A stretch of 64,000 bases of DNA from an uncultured Faecalibacterium sp. Lineage in GTDB: Bacteria; Bacillota; Clostridia; Oscillospirales; Ruminococcaceae. Below the pieces are notes generated by a model. That model was not told the DNA's origin, did not search any database, and saw only the letters and a program-made list of their open reading frames with translations. This document shows positions 7,612 to 15,793 of this stretch, one piece after another. The stretch's first letter is position 1. Every line of letters begins with the position of its first letter. Location: the NCBI GenBank assembly GCA_934561555.1, contig CAKTGQ010000001.1, positions 62,001 to 126,000 on the forward strand, read 5' to 3'. The translations under genes were made by a program, and so were the position numbers.

Positions 7612-8718
7612 ATGGAGCCGAGAAAACATTATTTTGCAAAGATCCCCACCATTGCCATTTTTATCGTAATGGCGATGTCCGGGCCGTTGGGGGTGCTGCT
7701 GTTCATCCTGAAAGGCATCGACCAAAAGGTGCAGAAGGAGGAGCAGGAGGCCGCCGCTGCCCGGGGCGACTACCGCGCCGACCTTGGGCCGGAGCCCGAC
7801 CGGAAGAGTGAGCCTGTTTACGGACACGATGTGCCTACCGAGGCGCAGAAAAGCGCCAAGCAATGGCACAAGAATATTGCCACCCTCTGCACCATCATGG
7901 GTGCGGTCTTTCTGCTTGCCGGCGTGACGGACGCGGTGGATGTCATCAGTGTGTGGAAGTTTTGGCCCGACCCCGGGGAGCTGTTTTCCAATATTGCCAT
8001 GGCCATTGGCGGCGGCGGCGCGTTGCTGACCGGCCTGCGGATGAGTCGTACCCATAAGCTGGAGCGGCTGCTGGACAAGGTGGTGGGCGACCGGGACAAC
8101 ATCCCACTGCCGGAATTATTTGCCGCTGCCGGGGTGGACGCTGCCCGGGGACGCACTGCGGTGAAAAGCGCCATCGAGCACGGATACTTCGGCGCAGATG
8201 CCTACATTGACAACCGCACCGACACGCTGGTGGTGCGGGGCGCGGCACCGCAGCCGAAAAAATCCGCACCCTCTCCGGCACCTAAAGCTCAGCCCGCCGC
8301 AGAGGACGAGTACGCTGCCCTGCTGCGCCAGCTGCGGGAGGTGAACGATGCCATCCCCGACCCGGTGATGAGCGCGAAGATCTCCCGGCTGGAAGAAGTC
8401 AGCGGGCGCATCTTTGCGCTGGCGCAGAAGGACCCGGACAAGAAAGCGCAGCTGCAAAAGTTTATGAACTACTATCTGCCCACCGCCCTCAAACTGCTGA
8501 ACACCTACGCCAGCCTTTCCGGGCAGGCGGTGGAGGGCACAAACATTACCGAAGCCAAGCACAGCATCGAGCGCAGCATGGACCTGCTGGTGACCGCCTT
8601 TGAAAACCAGCTGGACAAGCTGTTCCAAGCCGATGCGCTGGACGTGAACGCCGACATTGCCGCACTGGAAGGAATGCTGAACCTTGACGGCCTGACCGGC
8701 AGCGAATTCACCCGCTGA
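7612..8718 (+). CDS. XpaC-like protein (5-bromo-4-chloroindolyl phosphate hydrolysis family)
   Basis: A protein of 368 residues; the start at 7612 follows GAAAGGA, while the longer upstream frame would run through the promoter. The N-terminus has a membrane helix (TIAIFIVMAMSGPLGVLLFIL, about 12-32). A charged segment follows, then a second hydrophobic pair (about 88-145: LCTIMGAVFLLAGVTDAV and NIAMAIGGGGALLTGL). After a proline-rich linker the C-terminal third is helical, with KFMNYYLPTALKLLNTYASL and IERSMDLLVTAFENQLDKLF. That is the XpaC domain, often next to TelA in other Firmicutes. The B. subtilis name reflects a phosphatase-like phenotype; the real biochemical role is unclear. No telA is adjacent. 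A terminator follows directly, so it is probably monocistronic. Confidence 0.85.
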   Translation: MEPRKHYFAKIPTIAIFIVMAMSGPLGVLLFILKGIDQKVQKEEQEAAAARGDYRADLGPEPDRKSEPVYGHDVPTEAQKSAKQWHKNIATLCTIMGAVFLLAGVTDAVDVISVWKFWPDPGELFSNIAMAIGGGGALLTGLRMSRTHKLERLLDKVVGDRDNIPLPELFAAAGVDAARGRTAVKSAIEHGYFGADAYIDNRTDTLVVRGAAPQPKKSAPSPAPKAQPAAEDEYAALLRQLREVNDAIPDPVMSAKISRLEEVSGRIFALAQKDPDKKAQLQKFMNYYLPTALKLLNTYASLSGQAVEGTNITEAKHSIERSMDLLVTAFENQLDKLFQADALDVNADIAALEGMLNLDGLTGSEFTR

Positions 8719-8721
8719 ACC

Positions 8722-8768
8722 ACACCCCCGCACCCGATGACTGCATCGGCGCGGGGGTATTTTTTTGT
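8722..8768 (+). terminator. Terminator of the XpaC-like gene
   Basis: ACCCCCGC pairs with GCGGGGGT, with an inner GATG/CATC pairing, followed by ATTTTTTTG. Confidence 0.85.
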
Positions 8769-9048
8769 GCAAAGTGCAATTTTCCATCCCGTGTTTTTTG
8801 GGCGCTGCGCTCAAAATTCCGGGATTTGTGTGCATTTATGCTAAGCATTTCACTTTGTCAGAAAAACTTTTATTTTATTTGTTCTCCATCGACCAATCAG
8901 CTCTTACCGGCGTTTTTTGCAACTTTTCATCGAGATGCAACAATAACACATGGTTTTTTGCGTTGTGTTTGACTATTATAGAAGCAGCTACGGCAGCTGC
9001 GAACGGCTGCATCGACTTTTCCGATCATAATAGTAGGAGGAAATTTCC
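8769..9048 (+). other. Intergenic leader upstream of galK
   Basis: 280 bases, more AT-rich than the surroundings, with no open frame that looks real. It contains a weak -10-like TATTAT (8974-8979) without a good -35, and a loose TTGCA...TGCAA inverted repeat around 8919-8940 that could be a sugar-regulator operator. GTAGGAGGAAATTTCC just before 9049 is the strong ribosome site of galK. I see no riboswitch-like structure. Confidence 0.4.
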
Positions 9049-10335
9049 ATGATGAAGTCCATTTCCACCTGGAAGCAGGAGCTGACCGAGGGCGCACACG
9101 CTGCGCGTCTGGCTGCGCTGTACTGCTGCACCCCCGACGAGACCCCTGCACAGGCAGCCCGCTATGCGGCTGTTCTAGACGGGTTAGAGACCACCTTCGG
9201 CGCACATACCGAGGCCGGTCTGTATAGTGCCCCCGGCCGCACCGAGATCGGCGGCAACCACACCGACCACCAGCATGGCCGTGTGCTGGCAGGCAGCGTG
9301 AACATTGATATGATCGCTGCTGCTGCCCCCAACAGCCTGAACCAGCTGCGCGTGCAGAGCGAGGGGTACGACCTGTGCGTCATCGACCTTGACGACCTGA
9401 CCGCCCGCAAGGAGGAAGAGAACACTACCGCTTCCCTGCTGCGCGGCGAGTGCGAAGCTTTCCGTCAGCGCGGCGCAAAGCTGTCCGGTCTGGACGTATA
9501 CATTTCCTCTAACGTGCCCAAGGGCAGCGGCGTTTCTTCCTCTGCCGCCTTTGAGGTGCTGGTCGGCGTGATCCTGAACGACTGCTTCATGGCCGAAAAG
9601 GTCTCCCCCATCGCCATTGCGCAGATCGGCCAGTGGGCTGAAAATGTCTACTTTGGCAAGCCCTGCGGCCTGATGGATCAGATGGCTTCCAGCGTGGGCA
9701 ACATTATCACCATCGACTTTGCCGACAAGGCAAACCCCGACGTGGAGCCGGTGCAGGTGGACTTTTCCAAGGCCGGTCTGGCGCTGTGCATTCTGGACTC
9801 CGGTGCAGACCACGCCGACCTGACCGATGAGTACGCCGCCATTCCCAACGAGTGCCGCGCTGTGGCCGCTGTGTGCGGCGGCGAGGTGCTGCGGGACGTG
9901 CCGTTTGAGACTTTCCTTGCCAACATCCCGGCCTGCCGCAAGCAGTGCGGCGACCGCGCTGTGCTGCGCGCCTTCCATTTCTACGCCGATAACGACCGCG
10001 TGCCCCAGCAGGTAGCTGCTCTGCGCGAGGGCGACTTTGATGCCTTTTTGCAGATGGTGACCGCCTCCGGCGACAGCAGCTGGGAGTACTTGCAGAACGT
10101 CATCCCCGCCGGGTACAAGGAACATCAGGAGGTGGCTGTGACCATCGCCGCTGCCAAGCATTATCTGGGCGGCAAGGGCGCTGTGCGCGTGCATGGCGGC
10201 GGTTTTGCCGGTACGGTGCAGGCTTTTGTGCCGGTGGAGATGCTGGCAGACTTCAAGACTAACATGGAAAAGATCCTCGGCGCTGGCCGCTGCCATGTGC
10301 TGAACATCCGCCCCGAGGGAGGTGCTGTGCTGTGA
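9049..10335 (+). CDS. galK: Galactokinase
   Basis: 428 residues, in the size range of bacterial galactokinases (about 390-430). It phosphorylates alpha-D-galactose at C1 with ATP, the first step of the Leloir pathway. The galactokinase signature PGRTEIGGNHTDHQHG (about 63-78) and the GHMP ATP-binding loop VPKGSGVSSSAAFE (about 155-168) are present, as is the C-terminal GHMP motif HGGGFAGTVQAF (about 383-394). ATGATG at the start sits eight bases after AGGAGG. Its stop overlaps the galT start by four bases, so the two proteins are made together. galE and galactose transport genes are not in this window. Confidence 0.95.
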   Translation: MMKSISTWKQELTEGAHAARLAALYCCTPDETPAQAARYAAVLDGLETTFGAHTEAGLYSAPGRTEIGGNHTDHQHGRVLAGSVNIDMIAAAAPNSLNQLRVQSEGYDLCVIDLDDLTARKEEENTTASLLRGECEAFRQRGAKLSGLDVYISSNVPKGSGVSSSAAFEVLVGVILNDCFMAEKVSPIAIAQIGQWAENVYFGKPCGLMDQMASSVGNIITIDFADKANPDVEPVQVDFSKAGLALCILDSGADHADLTDEYAAIPNECRAVAAVCGGEVLRDVPFETFLANIPACRKQCGDRAVLRAFHFYADNDRVPQQVAALREGDFDAFLQMVTASGDSSWEYLQNVIPAGYKEHQEVAVTIAAAKHYLGGKGAVRVHGGGFAGTVQAFVPVEMLADFKTNMEKILGAGRCHVLNIRPEGGAVL

Positions 10336-11831
10336 TCTCCACTGCCATCCAGCAGCTCGTGAACTACGGGCTGGACACCGGGCTGATTTTGCCCGATGAC
10401 GAGATCTATATCCGCAACCAGCTGCTGATGACCATGCAGCTGGACGACTTTACCGCCCCGGACGGCGAGGTGTGCTACACCGATCTGGAAAGCATCCTCA
10501 AGACCCTTGTGGACGATGCCGTTGCCCGCGGCGTGTGCGCGGATAACTCCACCGCACGCGACCTGTTCGACACCAAGCTGATGGGCGTGCTGACCCCGCG
10601 CCCCAGCATCGTGCGCGCCAACTTTGAGGAACGGTACGAGAACGAAGGCCCGCAGGCCGCCACCGACTGGTTCTACAAGTTCAGTCAGGATACCGATTAC
10701 ATCCGCCGCTACCGCATCAAGCGCGACCTGAAGTGGGTCACCAAGACCGAATACGGCGACTTGGATATCACCATCAACCTGTCCAAGCCGGAAAAAGACC
10801 CCAAGGCCATTGCCGCCGCAAAGCTTGCACCCCAGAGCGCTTACCCCAAGTGCCAGTTGTGTGTGGAGAACGAGGGCTACGCAGGCCGCATGAACCACCC
10901 CGCCCGCGAGAACCACCGCATCATCCCGCTGACCATCAACGACAGCGCGTGGAATTTGCAGTACAGCCCCTACGTCTACTACAACGAGCATTGCATCGTG
11001 TTCAACAACCAGCACACACCCATGAAAATCGAGCGGGCGACCTTCCGCAAGCTGCTGGATTTTGTGGGTCTGTTCCCCCACTACTTTGTGGGCAGCAATG
11101 CCGATCTGCCCATCGTGGGCGGCAGCATCCTGAGCCATGACCACTTCCAGGGCGGTCATTACGAGTTTGCCATGGCCAAGGCTCCCATTGAAAAGCCTTG
11201 GGTGTTCCCCGGCTTTGAGGACGTGGAGGCCGGTATCGTGCACTGGCCCATGAGCTGCATCCGTCTGACCTGTGCGGATGACGCACGCCTTGTGGAGCTG
11301 GCCGATAAGCTGCTGGCTGCATGGCGCGGCTACACCGACGAGAGCTGCTTTATCTTTGCCGAGACTGACGGCGAGCCCCACAACACTATTACCCCCATCG
11401 CCCGGATGCGGGATGGCAAATATCAGCTGGACTTGGTGCTGCGCAACAACATCACCACCCCGGAGCATCCGCTGGGTGTGTACCACCCCCATGCCAAATT
11501 GCACCACATCAAAAAGGAGAACATCGGCCTCATCGAGGTGATGGGTCTGGCCGTGCTGCCCAGCCGCCTGAAGCAGGAGCTGCTCGACCTTGCCGATGTG
11601 CTGGTGGCACACCTGCCCACCGCAGAGTACCCTGAAGCCCTGCAAAAGCACGCTGCATGGGCAGAAGAGATCCTTGCAAAGCACCCGGAGCTGAACGCCG
11701 ATAATGTCCACACCATTCTGCAGGACGAGGTAGGTCATGTGTTCGCACAGGTGCTGGCCGATGCCGGTGTGTACAAACTGGATGAAGCAGGCCGCGCCGG
11801 CTTTGTCCGCTTCCTTGAAAGCGTAAAATAA
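10332..11831 (+). CDS. galT: UDP-glucose--hexose-1-phosphate uridylyltransferase, type 2
   Basis: 499 residues, matching the Firmicutes type-2 GalT family, which is longer than the E. coli HIT-type enzyme (about 350). It exchanges galactose-1-phosphate with UDP-glucose in the Leloir pathway. The start is GTG, overlapping the galK stop (GTGA), with GAGGGAGGTGC as ribosome site. Family hallmarks include YPKCQLCVENEGYAGR (about 172-187), NHRIIPLTIN, and GGSILSHDHFQGG (about 259-271), which carries the catalytic His region. HAKLHHIKKENIGLIEVMG near the C-terminus is also typical. A clean terminator follows. Confidence 0.95.
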   Translation: MISTAIQQLVNYGLDTGLILPDDEIYIRNQLLMTMQLDDFTAPDGEVCYTDLESILKTLVDDAVARGVCADNSTARDLFDTKLMGVLTPRPSIVRANFEERYENEGPQAATDWFYKFSQDTDYIRRYRIKRDLKWVTKTEYGDLDITINLSKPEKDPKAIAAAKLAPQSAYPKCQLCVENEGYAGRMNHPARENHRIIPLTINDSAWNLQYSPYVYYNEHCIVFNNQHTPMKIERATFRKLLDFVGLFPHYFVGSNADLPIVGGSILSHDHFQGGHYEFAMAKAPIEKPWVFPGFEDVEAGIVHWPMSCIRLTCADDARLVELADKLLAAWRGYTDESCFIFAETDGEPHNTITPIARMRDGKYQLDLVLRNNITTPEHPLGVYHPHAKLHHIKKENIGLIEVMGLAVLPSRLKQELLDLADVLVAHLPTAEYPEALQKHAAWAEEILAKHPELNADNVHTILQDEVGHVFAQVLADAGVYKLDEAGRAGFVRFLESVK

Positions 11832-11844
11832 ACCATAACTCCCC

Positions 11845-11882
11845 AAGGCTGTTGCACCTATCAGAGCGCAACAGCCTTTTTT
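11845..11882 (+). terminator. Terminator of galKT
   Basis: AAGGCTGTTGC pairs with GCAACAGCCTT (11 bp), then a run of T, 13 bases after the galT stop. Confidence 0.9.
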
Positions 11883-11918
11883 AGAGCACAGTATCGCGCA
11901 AAAGCACCTTTTCTTTAC

Positions 11919-11992
11919 TCTCTCCCTGTGAAGAAATCAACTGGGAAATCCGCAGATTTTCCCGGTTGACAAATTAAAATTTTCATTCCGCA
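11919..11992 (-). repeat. Modular two-hairpin repeat, reduced copy (minus orientation)
   Basis: Read on the minus strand: AT-rich linker remnant, then a stem of about 14 bp (TCAACYGGGAAAATC type) around TGCG, then TTCTTCACAGGGAGAG. The first hairpin module is missing. Stem mismatches are mostly G-T pairs, which would remain paired in RNA. Confidence 0.55.
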
Positions 11993-12018
11993 TCGTTATT
12001 TTGATGGAGGTATCGCTT

Positions 12019-12786
12019 ATGCAATACACCTTGGAAGTATGCGTAGACAGCACCGCCAGCGCACTGGCGGCAAAACGCGGCGGCGCTGACCGGCTGGAGC
12101 TGTGCGCTGACCTAATTATCGGTGGAACCACTCCTTCCCCTGCCCTGCTGCGTCAGGTCAAAGCCGAGACCGGTCTGCCGGTGCGGGCGCTGCTGCGTCC
12201 CCGCTTTGGTGATTTCTGCTACGACCGCTACGAGCTGGCACAGATGGCTGAATGCGCCGCCGAGCTGGTCGCTGCCGGTGCAGACGGCATCGTGACCGGC
12301 GTGCTGACCCCTGCGGGGGCGCTGGACACCGATGCCCTGCGCCCCATCTACGCCGCAGCCCTGCAGGCGGCAGAAAAAGCACACCGCACCGTGGACTGCA
12401 CCCTGCACCGCGCCTTTGATGTCTGCTGCGACCCCTTTGCCGCACTGGAAGCTGCAAAGCAGCTGGGACTTGCTACCATTCTGACCAGCGGTCAGGCCGC
12501 AAGCGCCCCGCAGGGTGCTGCCCTGCTGCGGCAGCTGGTGGATGCTGCCGGGCAGGAAGTGGAGATATTGGTGGGCGCAGGCGTATCTGCCGCCAACATC
12601 CCCGCCCTTGCTGCCCAGACCGGTGCCCGGGCGTTCCACCTTTCCGGCAAGCAGGTGCTGGATAGCCGCATGACCTTCCGGCGGGAGGGTGTGCCCATGG
12701 GTCTGCCGGGCTTTTCGGAGTTTGAGATCTGGCAGACCAGCGAAGCAAACATCCGCGCCGCCCGCACAGCATTGGATGCGCTGTAA
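12019..12786 (+). CDS. cutC: CutC family protein
   Basis: 255 residues, the usual CutC size. The start at 12019 has GGAGG eight bases upstream. It is a TIM-barrel protein with LEVCVDSTASALAAKRGGADRLELCADL at the N-terminus and the family stretch GGTTPS. RALLRPRFGDFCYDRYEL follows, then TVDCTLHRAFDVC (about 121-133) and AFHLSGKQVLDSRM near the end. CutC was linked to copper homeostasis in E. coli, but its real activity is still uncertain, so the copper role is tentative. It lies alone, convergent with the ABC transporter genes. Confidence 0.9.
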   Translation: MQYTLEVCVDSTASALAAKRGGADRLELCADLIIGGTTPSPALLRQVKAETGLPVRALLRPRFGDFCYDRYELAQMAECAAELVAAGADGIVTGVLTPAGALDTDALRPIYAAALQAAEKAHRTVDCTLHRAFDVCCDPFAALEAAKQLGLATILTSGQAASAPQGAALLRQLVDAAGQEVEILVGAGVSAANIPALAAQTGARAFHLSGKQVLDSRMTFRREGVPMGLPGFSEFEIWQTSEANIRAARTALDAL

Positions 12787-12854
12787 CGGACAAACGAAAC
12801 TTTTACACCCTATTCCGACGTAACAGGCACTGCATCTGCTATTTTCTATTATGA

Positions 12855-12960
12855 CCTCTCCCGTGAAAATGCAAAATCGGGCAGCCTGCAGGCTGCCCGA
12901 TTTTGCTCTATTCAAATGATTTTTCCGCTGAGTATGCCCAGAGCAAAGCGGAGGGCATTC
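12855..12960 (-). repeat. Modular two-hairpin intergenic repeat, copy 2 (minus orientation)
   Basis: Read on the minus strand: ATGCCC...GGGCAT hairpin, CAGCGGAAAAAT linker, a perfect 16-bp stem (12871-12886 with 12891-12906) around TGCA, then ATTTTCACGGGAGAGG. It lies between the convergent cutC and ABC permease genes and could serve as a terminator. Confidence 0.75.
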
Positions 12961-12974
12961 CAAATCCTCCCGCC

Positions 12975-14567
12975 TCAGTGCAGGGCGGCAAACCGGGCTG
13001 CGCCGCGGGTGCACAGCCAGCGGTGCAGCAATAGGTCCAGCCCCAGCAGCACCGCCAGACAAACAGTCTGCGCTGCCAGCGGCGGCACGGCGTAGTCCAG
13101 TAAGGTTAGGGGTAAAAACAGTACCCCGCCTGCCAGCAGCCACCCGCCGAACATCGCCAGCATACTGGCGGCGCTCCGCTTGACCACGGCAGCCTCGCTG
13201 ACCCAGTGGAGGTTGGGTAGGCACAGCCCTAAAACAAGCCCAAGCTGCGCTGTCAGCCACACAAAGGCCGCCAGCATAGCCAGCACCGGCAAGCCCTGCC
13301 CTGCCGGAATGCGCAGCGCCGCCATGGCGCACCAGGCGCACAGCCACGTCGCCGGCAGCGTGAGCAGCAATTGCAGTTCCACCTTTGCCCGCAACACCTG
13401 CTGCGGGGTCACCGGCAGGCTTTGCAGTAGCCAGAGGGTACTGCCCTCCAGCGAAACCGACGGCGCTGTGATAAAGTTCATGGCGGCTGCGGTGCACACC
13501 ATCCCGCATACCAGCATGGGCAGGCTCTCGGGCGGGTAAGCCGCGGTAAAGGCGCGCAGGTCTGTGGCCTTCCACAGCGCTGCCACGCCCAGCACCGGCA
13601 GCAGCAGACTGCTCAGTGCACAGTTGAGTAGCCACATGGGACAAGCACCCAAATGCAGCAGCTCCCGCCGCAGCAATGCCCAGTGCGGGGGCTGCTTTTT
13701 TTGTGCCTTTGCGCGGTATTCCGCTTTAGCTCTGCCTGGTTCGAGGGTCAAAAGCCGCAGATACGGCTTTGCCAGCACCTTGCCGCAGAGCAGCACACAG
13801 GCCGCTGCCAGCGCCAGCAATAGCAGTAGTGCCGGAATATTGCCCACTGCGGCGAAGCCCAGCAGGCGCAGCGGTGCAGCGGCACGGCTGGCTGCTGCGC
13901 CCGCCTGCACGGCATCCAGCGCAAGGGCATTCACAGCGTTGCCCACCCATTGGAACACTGCATAGTAGACTGCCAGAAAGAGCAGCGTGCCCACCACGGT
14001 GACGAAGCTTTTGTGCCGTGCGCGGCGGTTGAGCAGCGCCACCGCCCAGCCCAGCAGAACAGCCAGCACCATGGAAACTCCCGCCAGCGCCAGTGCCACC
14101 GGCAGCGCTGCCAGCAGAGCTCCGCCGGGGCGGGGTGCTGCCAGCGCATAGCACACCACCGAGGGCACCCACGCCAGCAACAGATAAATCAGCCCGGTCA
14201 GGTACACCCCGCCGCAGCGCACCGCAAATATAGCGCCCGGCGGGATAGGCAGCGCCAGCAGCTGCTGGTTATCCCGGCAGCGGAACAAATGCCCGTAGCT
14301 GGTGAAAGCGCTGGCCAGCACGCTGACCGTCAGCGCCGAAAGCTCCATCAATACAAAATAGAGCCAGTCCAGCCCCTGCGGCACCAGTGTTACCGCCAGC
14401 GGCAGCGCCATTGAGCCAAAGCTGAGCATGACCAGCAGCATCAGCACCGCAAACAGCAGTGCGTAGCCAAACGTCCCTGCCCGGGAGCGCCGCTTGCCCG
14501 TTTTGCTGCTGCGCACAAAGGCCGCGCCCAGTTCCAGAAGCTGTTTTTTGAGCAATGCACGGATCAT
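12975..14567 (-). CDS. ABC transporter permease, multi-helix (ABC-2/exporter type)
   Basis: 530 residues and strongly hydrophobic; I count roughly twelve likely membrane helices. They start with FGYALLFAVLMLLVMLSFGSM (about 34-54) and end with AAQTVCLAVLLGLDLLLH near the C-terminus. The N-terminal cytoplasmic stretch IRALLKKQLLELG is like many ABC-2 permeases. Its start overlaps the stop of the ATPase gene by ATGA, so it is surely the membrane partner. Such pairs export peptides, lipids or drugs, and no substrate hint is seen; two homologous halves may be present. It is convergent with cutC and ends 14 bases from a repeat that could act as terminator. Confidence 0.8.
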   Translation of the reverse strand: MIRALLKKQLLELGAAFVRSSKTGKRRSRAGTFGYALLFAVLMLLVMLSFGSMALPLAVTLVPQGLDWLYFVLMELSALTVSVLASAFTSYGHLFRCRDNQQLLALPIPPGAIFAVRCGGVYLTGLIYLLLAWVPSVVCYALAAPRPGGALLAALPVALALAGVSMVLAVLLGWAVALLNRRARHKSFVTVVGTLLFLAVYYAVFQWVGNAVNALALDAVQAGAAASRAAAPLRLLGFAAVGNIPALLLLLALAAACVLLCGKVLAKPYLRLLTLEPGRAKAEYRAKAQKKQPPHWALLRRELLHLGACPMWLLNCALSSLLLPVLGVAALWKATDLRAFTAAYPPESLPMLVCGMVCTAAAMNFITAPSVSLEGSTLWLLQSLPVTPQQVLRAKVELQLLLTLPATWLCAWCAMAALRIPAGQGLPVLAMLAAFVWLTAQLGLVLGLCLPNLHWVSEAAVVKRSAASMLAMFGGWLLAGGVLFLPLTLLDYAVPPLAAQTVCLAVLLGLDLLLHRWLCTRGAARFAALH

Positions 14568-15283
14568 AATGCTTCCCCCGTATCCTCCAGCTCCAGAAAG
14601 ACCTCTTCCAATGTATCATCGCCGCGCACCTGCTCCATGGCACCCTCGCGCACCAGCTGGCCCTTGCGCAGAATGGCCACCCGGTCACAGAGTTTTTCGG
14701 CCACCTCCAGCACATGGGTGGAGAAAAAGATGGCGCCGCCCTGCGCACAGAAGGCCTTCATCTGGGTCTTGAGCTGATGGGAAGCCAGCGGGTCCAGCCC
14801 GACAAAAGGCTCGTCCATTAAAATCAGCTTTGGCTCGTGCAGCAGCGCCGCAATAATGGCCAGCTTCTGCTTCATGCCGTGGGAGTATGCCCCGATGGAC
14901 TGCGCCAAGTCCTGCGTCAGGCCAAAGGCATCGCCGTACTGCCGGATGCGCTGCGCCCGCTGTTCGGCGCTTACACCGAAGATGTCTGCAATAAAATCAA
15001 GGTACTGGATGCCGGTCATATAATCGTAAAGCTGCGGGTCGTCCGGCAGATAGGCCAAGCGGCGCTTGCATTCCAGCGGGTCGTCCCGCACGGAAATGCC
15101 ATCCACATAAATTTCGCCGGCATCGAACTGCTGGATGCCGCAGCAGCATTTTAAGGTAGTAGTCTTGCCCGCGCCGTTGTGGCCGATAAAGGCGCACAGC
15201 TCCCCCGGGCGGATGTGCAGGCAAAGATCCTGCACGGCGGGCTTGCCGCCGTAGGTTTTGGTCAGATGCTCTATTTTTAACAT
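14564..15283 (-). CDS. ABC transporter ATP-binding protein
   Basis: 239 residues. The start at 15283 has AAGGAGG upstream; a longer frame to 15349 would overlap the promoter. Walker A is GHNGAGKTT (about 36-44), the Q-loop region YLPDDPQLYDYMTG, the C-loop YSHGMKQKLAI (about 136-146), Walker B LILMDEPFVGLD (about 155-166), and the H-loop STHVLEVAE. The YSxGMkQ form of the C-loop is typical of exporter ATPases of the ABC-2/Ecs group. It powers the permease at 12975-14567. It is transcribed divergently from the cobalamin riboswitch operon, sharing a 510-base intergenic region. Confidence 0.95.
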   Translation of the reverse strand: MLKIEHLTKTYGGKPAVQDLCLHIRPGELCAFIGHNGAGKTTTLKCCCGIQQFDAGEIYVDGISVRDDPLECKRRLAYLPDDPQLYDYMTGIQYLDFIADIFGVSAEQRAQRIRQYGDAFGLTQDLAQSIGAYSHGMKQKLAIIAALLHEPKLILMDEPFVGLDPLASHQLKTQMKAFCAQGGAIFFSTHVLEVAEKLCDRVAILRKGQLVREGAMEQVRGDDTLEEVFLELEDTGEAL

Positions 15284-15314
15284 GGGCTGCCTCCTTGCTT
15301 TCAGGTTTGAGCCA

Positions 15315-15345
15315 AGTATACACCTTCCGGCGGGGGGAAGGTCAA
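15315..15345 (-). promoter_or_regulatory. Promoter for the ABC ATPase/permease pair
   Basis: On the minus strand TTGACC (15345-15340) lies upstream of TGTATACT. The spacing is 17 to TGTATA or 19 to TATACT. It ends about 32 bases before the ATG. Confidence 0.5.
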
Positions 15346-15363
15346 GCATTTCTCTGTTTTTTC

Positions 15364-15392
15364 TTGCGTTTTGTATGGGGCTGTGCTATACT
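15364..15392 (+). promoter_or_regulatory. Promoter of the cobalamin operon
   Basis: TTGCGT (15364-15369), 17 bases, TATACT (15387-15392). Transcription would begin near 15400, just before the riboswitch. Confidence 0.65.
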
Positions 15393-15421
15393 TTTTGACG
15401 AACTGAACAGAAAACAGCAGG

Positions 15422-15620
15422 TGCGTTCCGTCACTTTGCCCCACCGGGCGGCGACAGGAACGTTAAAAGGGAAGCGGGTGCAAATCCCGCACGATCTCGT
15501 CACTGTGATAAGGGAGTCCACTGTCAGGGTGCTTTTGCACCGGTCACTGAGCCATCCGGCTTGGGAAGGCGGCAGCGGGCGTTGAGCTTTCAGTCAGGAA
15601 ACCTGCCCGCTGTTGGTACC
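15422..15620 (+). promoter_or_regulatory. Cobalamin (B12) riboswitch
   Basis: The class hallmarks occur in order: AGGGAAGCGGGTGCAAATCCCGC (15469-15491), the core GTCACTG (15543-15549), GGGAAGGCGG (15563-15572), and AGTCAGGAAACCTGCCCGC (15594-15612). These match the AdoCbl riboswitch core, including the B12 box at the 3' end. A terminator follows at 15677-15727, so ligand binding probably stops transcription before the cbi genes. When adenosylcobalamin is plentiful the whole cluster should be off. Confidence 0.93.
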
Positions 15621-15676
15621 GGGGCTTTGCCGCCCCAGATCACGAGGAATTGGTTGTACCAAAAAGCCTGTAAGAT

Positions 15677-15727
15677 ACGGGGTCTTTTTGCTTTGCCATT
15701 TCGCAAGCAGAAGACCCCGTTTTTTGC
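15677..15727 (+). terminator. Riboswitch expression-platform terminator
   Basis: ACGGGGTCTT and AAGACCCCGT form the stem, with an inner GCTT/AAGC pairing, then a run of T. It lies between the B12 box and cbiK, the position of a transcription-attenuating platform. Confidence 0.8.
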
Positions 15728-15793
15728 AACTTCTCTTTCCTGTACCCTTCTGTTCGGCGCCGTATTTTATCCATATCAGGAAAGGAAAACAAG